Below are positions 8,791 through 16,455 of a stretch of DNA of 58,810 nucleotides, one piece after another (position 1 is the stretch's first letter; each line of letters opens with the position of its first letter). The notes beneath the pieces were generated by a model that was given only the letters and a program-made list of their open reading frames with translations, was not told the DNA's origin and made no database searches. The position numbers were made by a program, and so were the translations under genes. Source of the DNA: an uncultured Elusimicrobia bacterium (GTDB lineage: Bacteria; Elusimicrobiota; Elusimicrobia; Elusimicrobiales; UBA9959); assembly GCA_903889965.1 (NCBI GenBank), contig CAISZM010000020.1:1-58810 (forward strand), written 5' to 3'.

Positions 8791-9396
8791 ATGCCGCCAG
8801 CAATAGCCGCGTTAATTTTGAAGATCAGGTCCTCCGTAAAGGAGATGACCGAAAATATCGTCCTGATATACCGGGACAAAGGCTTCGCCCCTTTCAAAAA
8901 GCCGCTCATGGTGGCCGTGCCGGTTTTTCTGATCGTATACGCAGCGATATACCTCCCGGTCAAATCCAAGCTCAGTTCCGGCGCCGAGCTGCTTTTGAGC
9001 AAGCAGACCATCTCCGCAAACGCCGCCGAGTACGAGGAGGCGCGCAATAACCTGGCGGCATACCAGCGCAGGCTGCCGCTTTTAAAGGAAAAGGAAGAGT
9101 GGCTGAATTACCTGACGACCAGCACCGCGCGCGCCTACGGCATCACTTTTGAGGGGCTTCGGGCCCAGACCGAAACCGAGGCGGGCAACTTCCTGGTGGT
9201 TTCCAGGGAGGTCAGCGTGAACACTTCCTATGTAAAGCTGGGAAAATGGCTCGCAGACCTGGAAAAGTCGCCGATATTCGTCAGGGTGGAGGAACTGAGC
9301 GTAAAAAAGGACGATAACAGCCCCGGCGTCTTGAAGGTAACCTTCAGGATCTCCACTATTTTCCCGAAGTTCCGGGCGGAGGGATCAACGCCATGA
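8791..9396 (+). CDS. pilO: PilO-like pilus alignment protein
   Basis: 201 residues, starting 1 bp after the stop of the PilM-PilN gene. A cytoplasmic N-terminus is followed by one membrane span at about 38-57 (PLMVAVPVFLIVYAAIYLPV), a coiled-coil-like stretch (about 60-105) and a small alpha/beta domain at 110-195. That is the PilO/GspM layout. PilO pairs with PilN in the inner membrane and links it to PilP. Primary sequence similarity within this family is low, so the call rests on topology, size and position between PilMN and PilP. It overlaps the next gene by 4 bp. Confidence 0.75.
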   Translation: MPPAIAALILKIRSSVKEMTENIVLIYRDKGFAPFKKPLMVAVPVFLIVYAAIYLPVKSKLSSGAELLLSKQTISANAAEYEEARNNLAAYQRRLPLLKEKEEWLNYLTTSTARAYGITFEGLRAQTETEAGNFLVVSREVSVNTSYVKLGKWLADLEKSPIFVRVEELSVKKDDNSPGVLKVTFRISTIFPKFRAEGSTP

Positions 9397-10088
9397 AGAA
9401 TATCACCTCCGTAGTCGGATGGCTGCTCCTGGCGGCGGTGCTTGCCGTGCCATCTTTTCTTTTTTACAACTGGTGGGCCAAGAACAAGCAGCAGGTTTCC
9501 TCTGAAATGACCAAGGATCCGGTCGCCGCCAATGTCTTCCCTCCTGCCGAGAAGCCCGCAACCGCGCCGCAGAGGATCGCGGCGCGCCCTGCGGCCGCGC
9601 CGGTACAGGTCCCGGCCCGCGTTCCCGTCCAGTCTTCCACCCAGGCCGCCGTTCCGGCCGTTGTCCAGGACGCTGTGCAACCCTCCGCGACGGCTCAACC
9701 CCCCGTTCCCGTCGAGCGCGCTCCCGTAGCCACGTCTTCCGCCCCTGCGGCCGTTGCGGGCCAGGCCAAGCCTGTTTCCTACTACAGCCCGAAAAGCGAC
9801 AGGGACCCGACCCTTTCACCGGACGATTATACGAGGCTGAAACAAGTCGAGCAGCAGGGCCTGGAGATGGAACATAAACTGCTGCTTCAGGCGGCACGCA
9901 AGTCCAAGGAAACTCCCTTTGAATCCAGTCTTAAGCTCCAGGGGATAGTGGGAAAAACGGCGATAATAAACGGCGAAATGTATTATGAGGGGCAGATGAT
10001 AAAGATTTACGGCGCCAAGGTGTCCAAGGTGGGAGTTAATTATATAATCCTGGAGTACAAGGGTAAAAAATTCAGGAAGGCTATGTAG
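9393..10088 (+). CDS. pilP: PilP-like pilus lipoprotein-equivalent (membrane anchored)
   Basis: 231 residues. It has an N-terminal membrane anchor at 7-25 but no lipobox, unlike classical PilP. A long Pro/Ala/Val-rich periplasmic linker covers about 50-125, and a predicted helix covers 145-175. The C-terminal domain (182-231: LQGIVGKTAIINGEMYYEG, then VSKVGVNYIILEYKGKKF) is the small beta domain shared by PilP and GspC that contacts the secretin N-domains. The extended linker would span the periplasm to PilQ, the next gene. The start overlaps pilO by ATGA. Confidence 0.75.
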   Translation: MKNITSVVGWLLLAAVLAVPSFLFYNWWAKNKQQVSSEMTKDPVAANVFPPAEKPATAPQRIAARPAAAPVQVPARVPVQSSTQAAVPAVVQDAVQPSATAQPPVPVERAPVATSSAPAAVAGQAKPVSYYSPKSDRDPTLSPDDYTRLKQVEQQGLEMEHKLLLQAARKSKETPFESSLKLQGIVGKTAIINGEMYYEGQMIKIYGAKVSKVGVNYIILEYKGKKFRKAM

Positions 10089-10125
10089 CGTGCATCGGGG
10101 ACGCAAATTTGCGGTCTCTATTGTG

Positions 10126-10131
10126 TATAAT
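10126..10131 (+). promoter_or_regulatory. Candidate -10 element upstream of pilQ
   Basis: A perfect TATAAT sits 28 nt before the pilQ start in a 71-bp gap, preceded by TGTG rather than a proper TGn extension. I see no good -35 hexamer at 16-18 bp. It could give the secretin, ATPase and later genes their own transcript. Confidence 0.4.
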
Positions 10132-10159
10132 AACAGCGTGGTTGAAACGGAGGCGTAAT

Positions 10160-11887
10160 ATGAGAAGCTTAAAGATATTGCTGGTTTTTGCCCTTGCTTT
10201 CGAGCAGGTCGTGTTCCCGGTTTCAAGTTTGTTCGCCCAGGGCACTCCTCCGGCAGCAGACAAAGATTTTGCCCAGGACCTGCAGGGGCCCGGGGGCGAC
10301 GAAGGCGGTCCGGTACTTGACAGCCAGAACACTTCTTCCGATTCGCCTCCTCCCTCTGCTATGCCGCAGGGACAGGTTCCCGGGGCGCCCATAGAATCCG
10401 TTCAGGTCGGAGCCGCCCCGAAAGATGCGCCGATGTACGAGGATGTAGAGTCGATCTCTCCTCTGGACCGCAAGATAGGCCCCATACGCCTTAAGGGAGC
10501 GCCGCTCTCCACTTTCCTGGACGTGGTTTCCGCCCAGTCAAGGGTGAACTTTATCATCACCGAGGGCCTTGAATCCAAGACCATAACCGTTTTCCTGCGA
10601 AAGACCACCGTGCGCGAGGCGCTGGAACTGCTGCTCCGGGTGAAAGGCCTCACCTACCAGCGCATCGGCAAGAGCAACACCTACGTGGTGCAGAAGCGTT
10701 CCGTAGACATGCCGAACCTGATCACGAAGATCTATACGCTCAATTATATACCGCTGATCCCCCTTTCAACGATAGGCGAGGAAATAGCCTCCATAACCTC
10801 CCAGGACGTCTCGTCGACGGGTAATGAGCAGAACGGACAGGCCAACCAGGGCAACCGCGGCGGGCAGAACGCGCAGGGCGCCGATTCCGTCGCGATAGTG
10901 AACATCATACGCAGCGTTCTTTCGACCAAGAACGGCAAGCTGGCCACGGATCCCCGCACCAATACGCTGATAATCACCGACGTGCCGGAAGTTTTCCCGC
11001 AGGTGGAGCAGATCATCGCCGAGCTGGATAAGAAAGCGCCGCAGATACTGATAGAGGCGCAGATCGTCGAGATAAACACGGACCGGCTGAACGAACTGGG
11101 CATAGAATGGGGCGGTTCGCGCGGCGAAATGGCCTATTTCGCGGGCCCCGCCCGTCTGACGGATTACGGCCTTCGCCCCGGTTTCTTCTCGGGAGACGAG
11201 TGGAAGAAGTTCTTCTCCAATACCACCGATATCGGCACCAACAGCAGCAGCAGCAGCGGCAGCAGCGGCAGTAGCGGCGGCACCATCGATCCTATATACT
11301 CGACCGGCCAGCAGAGCTCGAAGGGCGTTTATTACGGCATCTTCAGCCTGGCCCAGCTGCAGGCTATCTTCCGCGCCCTTATCTCGAAGGGAGAAGCCCG
11401 CTACCTCGGTAAACCCAAGATAGTGGCGATGAACAATAAGACCGCCCTGATAACCATCTCCAAGGACGCCGCCATGGGTACGCAGAGCGTGGTTACCGGC
11501 GGCACCGGAACTTCCAATACCTCCACCAGCGTGGAGCGCAGGCGCATAGGCCTGACGCTGAAGGTTACGCCGCAGGTGAACAAAGAGGGTTATATAACTC
11601 TCATAGTACAGCCCTCCTACGCGGATTCCGTGGCCTCGGCCATAACCGTTCAGGGCGCCACCGTATACGACCCTGTCAGCCGCGGAGCCTCCACCATGGT
11701 GCGCGTGAAGAACGGGCAGACCGTCGTTATCGGCGGCATGCTTTCCTCTACGGAAAGCAAGACCGTGAAAAAAGTTCCTCTGTTAGGCTATATTCCGATA
11801 ATCGGCTGGCTGTTTACCAGTGTCAGTTCCAGGCGGACAAACACCGATATGGTCATATTCATAACCCCGACCATACTGGTGGATTGA
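10160..11887 (+). CDS. pilQ: Type IV pilus secretin PilQ (GspD/PilQ family)
   Basis: 575 residues. A GGAGG at 10149-10153, 6 nt before ATG 10160, favours this start over an in-frame ATG at 10109, and it gives a clean signal peptide (MRSLKILLVFALAFEQVVF, cleavage near LFAQ). The order is: STN domain (about 105-185, PIRLKGAPLSTFLDVVSAQ), one N-domain with RTNTLIITDVPE, and the secretin pore with VKNGQTVVIGGML, PLLGYIPIIGWLF and VIFITPTI. A Ser/Gly-rich loop (nt 11240-11281, AGC repeats) and an Asn/Gln/Gly loop (nt 10816-10880) interrupt the domains. It forms the outer-membrane channel for the pilus. It has no AMIN domains, unlike proteobacterial PilQ. Confidence 0.9.
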   Translation: MRSLKILLVFALAFEQVVFPVSSLFAQGTPPAADKDFAQDLQGPGGDEGGPVLDSQNTSSDSPPPSAMPQGQVPGAPIESVQVGAAPKDAPMYEDVESISPLDRKIGPIRLKGAPLSTFLDVVSAQSRVNFIITEGLESKTITVFLRKTTVREALELLLRVKGLTYQRIGKSNTYVVQKRSVDMPNLITKIYTLNYIPLIPLSTIGEEIASITSQDVSSTGNEQNGQANQGNRGGQNAQGADSVAIVNIIRSVLSTKNGKLATDPRTNTLIITDVPEVFPQVEQIIAELDKKAPQILIEAQIVEINTDRLNELGIEWGGSRGEMAYFAGPARLTDYGLRPGFFSGDEWKKFFSNTTDIGTNSSSSSGSSGSSGGTIDPIYSTGQQSSKGVYYGIFSLAQLQAIFRALISKGEARYLGKPKIVAMNNKTALITISKDAAMGTQSVVTGGTGTSNTSTSVERRRIGLTLKVTPQVNKEGYITLIVQPSYADSVASAITVQGATVYDPVSRGASTMVRVKNGQTVVIGGMLSSTESKTVKKVPLLGYIPIIGWLFTSVSSRRTNTDMVIFITPTILVD

Positions 11888-11901
11888 CCTGCGCTGACCT
11901 T

Positions 11902-11932
11902 AAACCGCGGCGCGGGAAGCTCGTTGCGGTTT
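11902..11932 (+). promoter_or_regulatory. Stem-loop just before the pilB ribosome binding site
   Basis: AAACCGC at 11902-11908 pairs with GCGGTTT at 11926-11932 (7 bp, 17-nt loop). The stem ends 2 nt before the GGAG at 11935-11938. It could modulate pilB translation or protect the upstream message; neither can be shown here. Confidence 0.35.
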
Positions 11933-11942
11933 GTGGAGTCAT

Positions 11943-13688
11943 ATGGCTAACAAGCGTCTAGGCGAAATAATGATCCAGCTCGGCTGGATCGACGAAGCGA
12001 AGCTGAATAAAGCCCTGAAGTTCCAGCAGCAGCAGGGCGGGCTCATCGGCGAGACCCTGATAAAGCTTCACTACGCCACCGAGGAACAGGTGGCGCAGGC
12101 CCTGGGCAAGCAGCTGGGCATACCGTACGCCTCCAAAGAAAACCGGATCCTGAACCCCGAGAAGGGCCAGGGTCTGGAGAAGATGATCCCGGAAAAATTT
12201 GCGCGCGAAAACGCCGTTATCCCGCTCTTCAGGGAAGACAGCGTGCTCGCCGTCGCCATGATGGACCCGGCTAATATCCTGCTGCTGGATAATATAAAGA
12301 TAGTGTCCGGCATGGAAGTGCAGTCGTTCATCTCCACCAAAGCGCAGATCCTTAAGGTCATCGACTCCTTCTACCAGACCCAGACCGGGCTTATAGACAA
12401 GGTCCTCGACAACGCCGCGGCAAGCAAGACCGAGGACTCGGACCTGGACCTCATCACCAATGAGGGCAAGCTCGACCTGGATAAGGTCATCATAGGCGAG
12501 TCAAAAGGCGCCGAGTCCATAAAGCTCATCAACGCCATACTGAAGCAGTCTATCGGCGAACGTGCCAGCGATATCCATCTTGAAAAATTCGACGAAAAGG
12601 TTTCCCTGCGGCTCCGCATAGACGGCGTGCTTTACGAGCGCAGCGCCCCTCCGACGGACCTGGTGGACGCCATGATCTCGCGCGTGAAGATCCTGGCCAA
12701 ACTGGATATTTCCGAGCGGCGCCTTCCCCAGGACGGCAGCTTCTCCATAAAGCACCAGAACCGGGTGATCGAGATCCGCGTTTCGGTCTGCCCGACCGTG
12801 TTCGGGGAAAAACTTGTCATGCGTATCCTGGACAAGGGCGCGGTGGAACTTAATATCAGCATCATCGGCTTCGAACAGCGCCAGAAGGAAGATTTTTTAA
12901 AGGCCGCTTCAGCGCCCAACGGCCTGATATTCCTTACCGGTCCCACCGGTTCCGGTAAAACCACCACTCTTAACGCCGTTCTGAACACGATCAAATCCCC
13001 GGAACTCAATATCATGACGCTTGAAGACCCGGTGGAAATCAAGATGGAAGGCATCAGCCAGGTGCAGATAAGGCCCCAGATAGGCCTTACCTTCGCTTCC
13101 GGCCTGCGCTCGTTCCTCCGGCAGGACCCGGACGTCATACTGGTCGGCGAGGTCCGCGACGACGAGACCGCCGAAGCCTGCCTGAAAGCCGCCATGACCG
13201 GCCACCTGGTGCTGTCCACGCTGCACACAAACAGCGCCCTCGAAGCCGTACCCCGCCTCATAGATATGGGCATAGAAAAATACCTCCTCGCAAGCACGCT
13301 GCTCTGCCTGGCGGCCCAGCGCCTGATACGCCAGCTTTGCCCGGATTGCAAGGTTCCGTACAGGCCGCCCCAGTCCGAGATAGACCAGTTCGTGGCGGAG
13401 GCTATGATCAACCCGCCGCCGGACCTGTCCAAGCTGACTTTTTACAAGGCCAAGGGCTGTCCCAAGTGCTTCAACATGGGGTACAGGGGCCGCAAAGCCA
13501 TATATGAAGTTTATTTCAACACCGAGGAAATGAAACGCATTATCTACAAGGACGCCGACACACAGAAATTGGCGGCGGAAGCCGCGAAGAGCGGCTCGAT
13601 AAACCTGCGCGCCAGCGGCTGGCGCAAGGTGCTGGCCGGTGTGACCTCCGTTGACGATATGCTTTCCGTAACGGTCAGCGAAAGGTAG
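11943..13688 (+). CDS. pilB: Pilus extension ATPase PilB (GspE/PulE family)
   Basis: 581 residues from the ATG at 11943 (GGAG 4 nt upstream); an in-frame TTG at 11931 is less likely. Residues 1-150 form an MshEN-type N-terminal domain (RLGEIMIQLGWIDEAKL), which in relatives can bind cyclic-di-GMP. The ATPase core carries Walker A GPTGSGKTTTL (about 332), LRQDPDVILVGEVRDDETA (Walker B/Asp-Glu box) and the His box GHLVLSTLHTNSA. A tetracysteine zinc site is formed by CPDC (about 466) and CPKC (about 505). It powers pilin polymerisation at the inner membrane with PilC, the next gene. No pilT retraction ATPase is present in the window. Confidence 0.95.
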   Translation: MANKRLGEIMIQLGWIDEAKLNKALKFQQQQGGLIGETLIKLHYATEEQVAQALGKQLGIPYASKENRILNPEKGQGLEKMIPEKFARENAVIPLFREDSVLAVAMMDPANILLLDNIKIVSGMEVQSFISTKAQILKVIDSFYQTQTGLIDKVLDNAAASKTEDSDLDLITNEGKLDLDKVIIGESKGAESIKLINAILKQSIGERASDIHLEKFDEKVSLRLRIDGVLYERSAPPTDLVDAMISRVKILAKLDISERRLPQDGSFSIKHQNRVIEIRVSVCPTVFGEKLVMRILDKGAVELNISIIGFEQRQKEDFLKAASAPNGLIFLTGPTGSGKTTTLNAVLNTIKSPELNIMTLEDPVEIKMEGISQVQIRPQIGLTFASGLRSFLRQDPDVILVGEVRDDETAEACLKAAMTGHLVLSTLHTNSALEAVPRLIDMGIEKYLLASTLLCLAAQRLIRQLCPDCKVPYRPPQSEIDQFVAEAMINPPPDLSKLTFYKAKGCPKCFNMGYRGRKAIYEVYFNTEEMKRIIYKDADTQKLAAEAAKSGSINLRASGWRKVLAGVTSVDDMLSVTVSER

Positions 13689-13718
13689 CTGCCCCATCCA
13701 GTCTAAAACAGGAGAATT

Positions 13719-14942
13719 ATGGGACGATATATTTACACCGTGCAGGACGCGCAGGGAACAGTTACGACCGGCGCGATAGACGCGGACGACGAAGACGGAG
13801 CGGTACAAACGCTGCAGACCAAGGGCCTGTTCATCCTGTCGATACAGTCCGGGGACGTAAAATCCAAAGGCATCCTTAATTTCAGCAGGCCGACGGGGGG
13901 GAAGGTGTCCGGCCGCGAGATGGTCTTTTTCGGCGAGCAGATGGCCACCCTTATCGGCGGCGGCATCCCGCTCGTGCGCGCGCTCTCGCTGCTCAGCGAA
14001 CACGCCGAAAACAAGAACCTCGGCGTGGTCCTCTCAGCCGTGACCAAGGAAGTTTCCGCGGGCGGCGCCTTCCATAAGGCGCTGGAAAAACACCCCAAGG
14101 TCTTCAGCGACATCTGGGTATCACTGGTCCAGGCGGGCGAGGTCTCGGGGCAGCTCCCGGCCGTGCTGCGCCAGATAACCGCCTACAGCGAATCCCAGGA
14201 GAATATAAAATCGAAGATCATAACGGCTATCTCGTACCCCGCCGTGCTTATGGTAATGTCGATGGGCGTTCTTACTTACTTCGTGATCTACATCGTCCCG
14301 GTTTTCGCCGGGATATTTAAGGACTTCGATCTCAAGCTCCCGCTCATCACGCAGATGGTGGTCAACTTCTCCGGGGTGATAACCCATTACGGGGTCTTTC
14401 TGCTTGTGGCGGCTATAGGCGGCATTTTCAGTTTCCGCGCCTACATCGCCACGACCCCCGGGCGCCTGACCTGGAACCATATCCAGTTCAAGATGCCCAT
14501 TTTCGGCAACCTCATCCGCAGCATGCAGACGGAGCGCATGCTGACGACGATGTCCACGCTTATCCGTTCAGGTGTCAGCATCTTGAACGCCATTTCGGTC
14601 CTCGAAGGCTCTTTCAAGAAGAACCTTATCTTCCAGAACGCCCTGAAAAAGGCCAAGAACGATATAGCCAGCGGCAAGTCCATATCCGAATCCTTCAAGA
14701 AAACCGGGATCTTCCCCGGCATAGTCACGGAAATGATGTGGATGGGCGAAGAGTCAGGAAAGCTGCCCGATATCATAGTGGTGCTGTCCAAATATTACCA
14801 GGAGCAGATAGACCAGTTCCTGCGCCGCTTCTCCTCCATGATAGACCCGATACTCGTCGTGGGCATAGGCGCGATCATAGGCGTGATCGTGATGAGTATC
14901 TTTATGCCGATATTCCAGCTGTCGCAGATAGGCGCGCGCTGA
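13719..14942 (+). CDS. pilC: Pilus inner-membrane platform protein PilC (GspF family)
   Basis: 407 residues, the usual length for GspF/PilC. AGGAG lies 6 nt before the ATG. Two repeats of the T2SSF helical domain are visible (about 70-190 and 270-400). The conserved LIGGGIPLVRALSLL, VQAGEVSGQLP and, in repeat two, LIRSGVSILNAISVL and WMGEESGKLPDI are present. Membrane spans are near 170-195, 215-240 and 375-400 (PILVVGIGAIIGVIVMSIF). It anchors PilB and feeds pilin into the growing fibre. It lies between pilB and the major pilin gene, a common arrangement. Confidence 0.95.
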   Translation: MGRYIYTVQDAQGTVTTGAIDADDEDGAVQTLQTKGLFILSIQSGDVKSKGILNFSRPTGGKVSGREMVFFGEQMATLIGGGIPLVRALSLLSEHAENKNLGVVLSAVTKEVSAGGAFHKALEKHPKVFSDIWVSLVQAGEVSGQLPAVLRQITAYSESQENIKSKIITAISYPAVLMVMSMGVLTYFVIYIVPVFAGIFKDFDLKLPLITQMVVNFSGVITHYGVFLLVAAIGGIFSFRAYIATTPGRLTWNHIQFKMPIFGNLIRSMQTERMLTTMSTLIRSGVSILNAISVLEGSFKKNLIFQNALKKAKNDIASGKSISESFKKTGIFPGIVTEMMWMGEESGKLPDIIVVLSKYYQEQIDQFLRRFSSMIDPILVVGIGAIIGVIVMSIFMPIFQLSQIGAR

Positions 14943-14982
14943 CGCGCTCCCCGGGACCAGGCTCGCATATAAGGACGCCATA

Positions 14983-15471
14983 ATGAAAAAAACACGCGGA
15001 GCTTTTACCCTGATAGAACTTATGATCGTGGTGGTTATAATGGGCATACTTGCCTCGATAAGCGTGCCGTATTATCTGAAGACGGTGGAGAATTCGAAGG
15101 CCAGCGACGCGGCCGCCATCGGCCATATGCTTGGCAACGCCAACCGGATGTTCCTTATAGATAATCCCGGGGGCAGCGTCAGCGGGAAGGTGACCAATTC
15201 GTGCAATTCGGGCAGCTGCGGCACGGACAGCACCGCCTGCCGGCTGGTCCAATGCAACTACCTGGCCCAGCAGGACTGGGACAACGCCTCCTATAATTTC
15301 TTCGTGTGCAATCCCACCAGCGGCGCCGGCGGCGGCTGCTGCGCCTCCGGGCTTACCGCCTGCGCTGTCCGGAACAGCGGTACGTACAGCGGCAAGTGGA
15401 CCTTCACCTTTACCAACGCCGGCGGCTGTACCGCCACGGGCAGCGGCGTGCCGAGCTGTCCCAAGTTCTGA
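14983..15471 (+). CDS. pilA: Major type IV pilin, cysteine-rich
   Basis: 162 residues. AAGGA lies upstream with normal spacing. The prepilin leader MKKTRGA precedes FTLIELMIVVVIMGILASIS; cleavage would fall between Ala7 and Phe8, so the -1 residue is Ala where Gly is most common. Glu12 is the usual Glu+5. After the alpha-1 helix the globular part carries ten cysteines in about 90 residues, including a CC pair, where most type IVa pilins have one disulfide. Last in the pilus operon, it is most likely the main fibre subunit processed by a PilD peptidase encoded elsewhere. It could instead be a GspG-like pseudopilin. Confidence 0.85.
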   Translation: MKKTRGAFTLIELMIVVVIMGILASISVPYYLKTVENSKASDAAAIGHMLGNANRMFLIDNPGGSVSGKVTNSCNSGSCGTDSTACRLVQCNYLAQQDWDNASYNFFVCNPTSGAGGGCCASGLTACAVRNSGTYSGKWTFTFTNAGGCTATGSGVPSCPKF

Positions 15472-15543
15472 AGCCCGCCTTTTCCGCTACCCGGAATACG
15501 GCGTTATCCCCGGAGAGTGCGGCCCCGCCGCCGTAATGAGCCC

Positions 15544-16446
15544 ATGCTTCGCTACGCCCTGTTAATATCCCTTTTCGCGCCGGCCTGGCCGGCGTGTTCA
15601 CAGCCCGCCCCTGACGGCGCAGCTACGGTGTGGCACTTAAAGGCTTCCCCGCATTTCGAAGTAATGCACGAATCAGCCTGGACGCCCGGCGCTATTTCCC
15701 TGGAACTGGAGAAGATGTATTCTTCCATGCGCATAAACATGTCCATGTTCGCGCCATGGATGGTCAGTGAGAAGACAAAGGTGTATATATATTCCTCCCA
15801 GAAAACGTATTTGGCCGGCGAATTCAATCCCCCTGCCTGGTCAAAGGGTCTGGCTTATGCTCCCCGGAAAACGATAGTGGTATACGATACGGGGGACACG
15901 GATAAACTCAAGGCGGTGATAGCGCACGAGCTGAGCCACCTCTATTTCGAAGGTTACTTCGCGGAAAGCCATAAGCTGCCGCCCCAATGGCTTAACGAAG
16001 GGTTAGCGGTGTACATGGAGGAATCCATATTTCCCGGCGGGGGGCCATGGAGCGCGGCGCTTACCTCTTTCAAGGGGGACAGGATCGTGCCCTTCAGTTC
16101 CTTCTTCGATATGAAGCTGGACCAGATCGATTCCGACGCAAAAATAGCCGATTGGTACCTGCAGGCCTACGGGGCGGTGCTTTACCTGTACAGGCCGGCT
16201 ACGCGCCTGCAATTCAAGGGCCTGTGCGACGAGCTGCGTTATGATGAAAAGCTGGATGACGCGCTTTGGAAGGTTTACCGCATACGGGCGGGAGGGGATT
16301 TTTCCGTAAAGTGGCAGGCCTGGCTTAGATCCTACAGCAGGTCCGCAGGGGGCGGCATTCAGCCGAACACCCGCTCCGCAAGCTTTAACTTCAAACCGGT
16401 GCAGATGTCCTCTTTTCCTTTCTCCTCTTTCGGTTCCAAAAAATAG
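15544..16446 (+). CDS. Secreted gluzincin-type metallopeptidase (peptidase MA-like)
   Basis: 300 residues from ATG 15544; an in-frame GTG at 15517 would spoil the signal peptide (MLRYALLISLFAPAWPA). The zinc motif HELSH is at about 128-132. The third ligand is the Glu in WLNEGLAVYME, about 25 residues later, the HExxH + NExxA layout of gluzincins such as the peptidase MA family. The protein is probably periplasmic. Its substrate is unknown. It follows the pilin gene after a 72-bp gap with no visible promoter, so it may be read through from the pilus operon. Its 3' end faces uvrA with a gap of only 9 bp. Confidence 0.75.
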   Translation: MLRYALLISLFAPAWPACSQPAPDGAATVWHLKASPHFEVMHESAWTPGAISLELEKMYSSMRINMSMFAPWMVSEKTKVYIYSSQKTYLAGEFNPPAWSKGLAYAPRKTIVVYDTGDTDKLKAVIAHELSHLYFEGYFAESHKLPPQWLNEGLAVYMEESIFPGGGPWSAALTSFKGDRIVPFSSFFDMKLDQIDSDAKIADWYLQAYGAVLYLYRPATRLQFKGLCDELRYDEKLDDALWKVYRIRAGGDFSVKWQAWLRSYSRSAGGGIQPNTRSASFNFKPVQMSSFPFSSFGSKK

Positions 16447-16455
16447 CCGCGCCGC

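Noticed and set aside
11241-11281. AGC/GGC triplet run in pilQ as a mobile or CRISPR-type repeat
   Set aside because: It is an in-frame Ser/Gly loop within the secretin; no spacers or flanking repeats exist.
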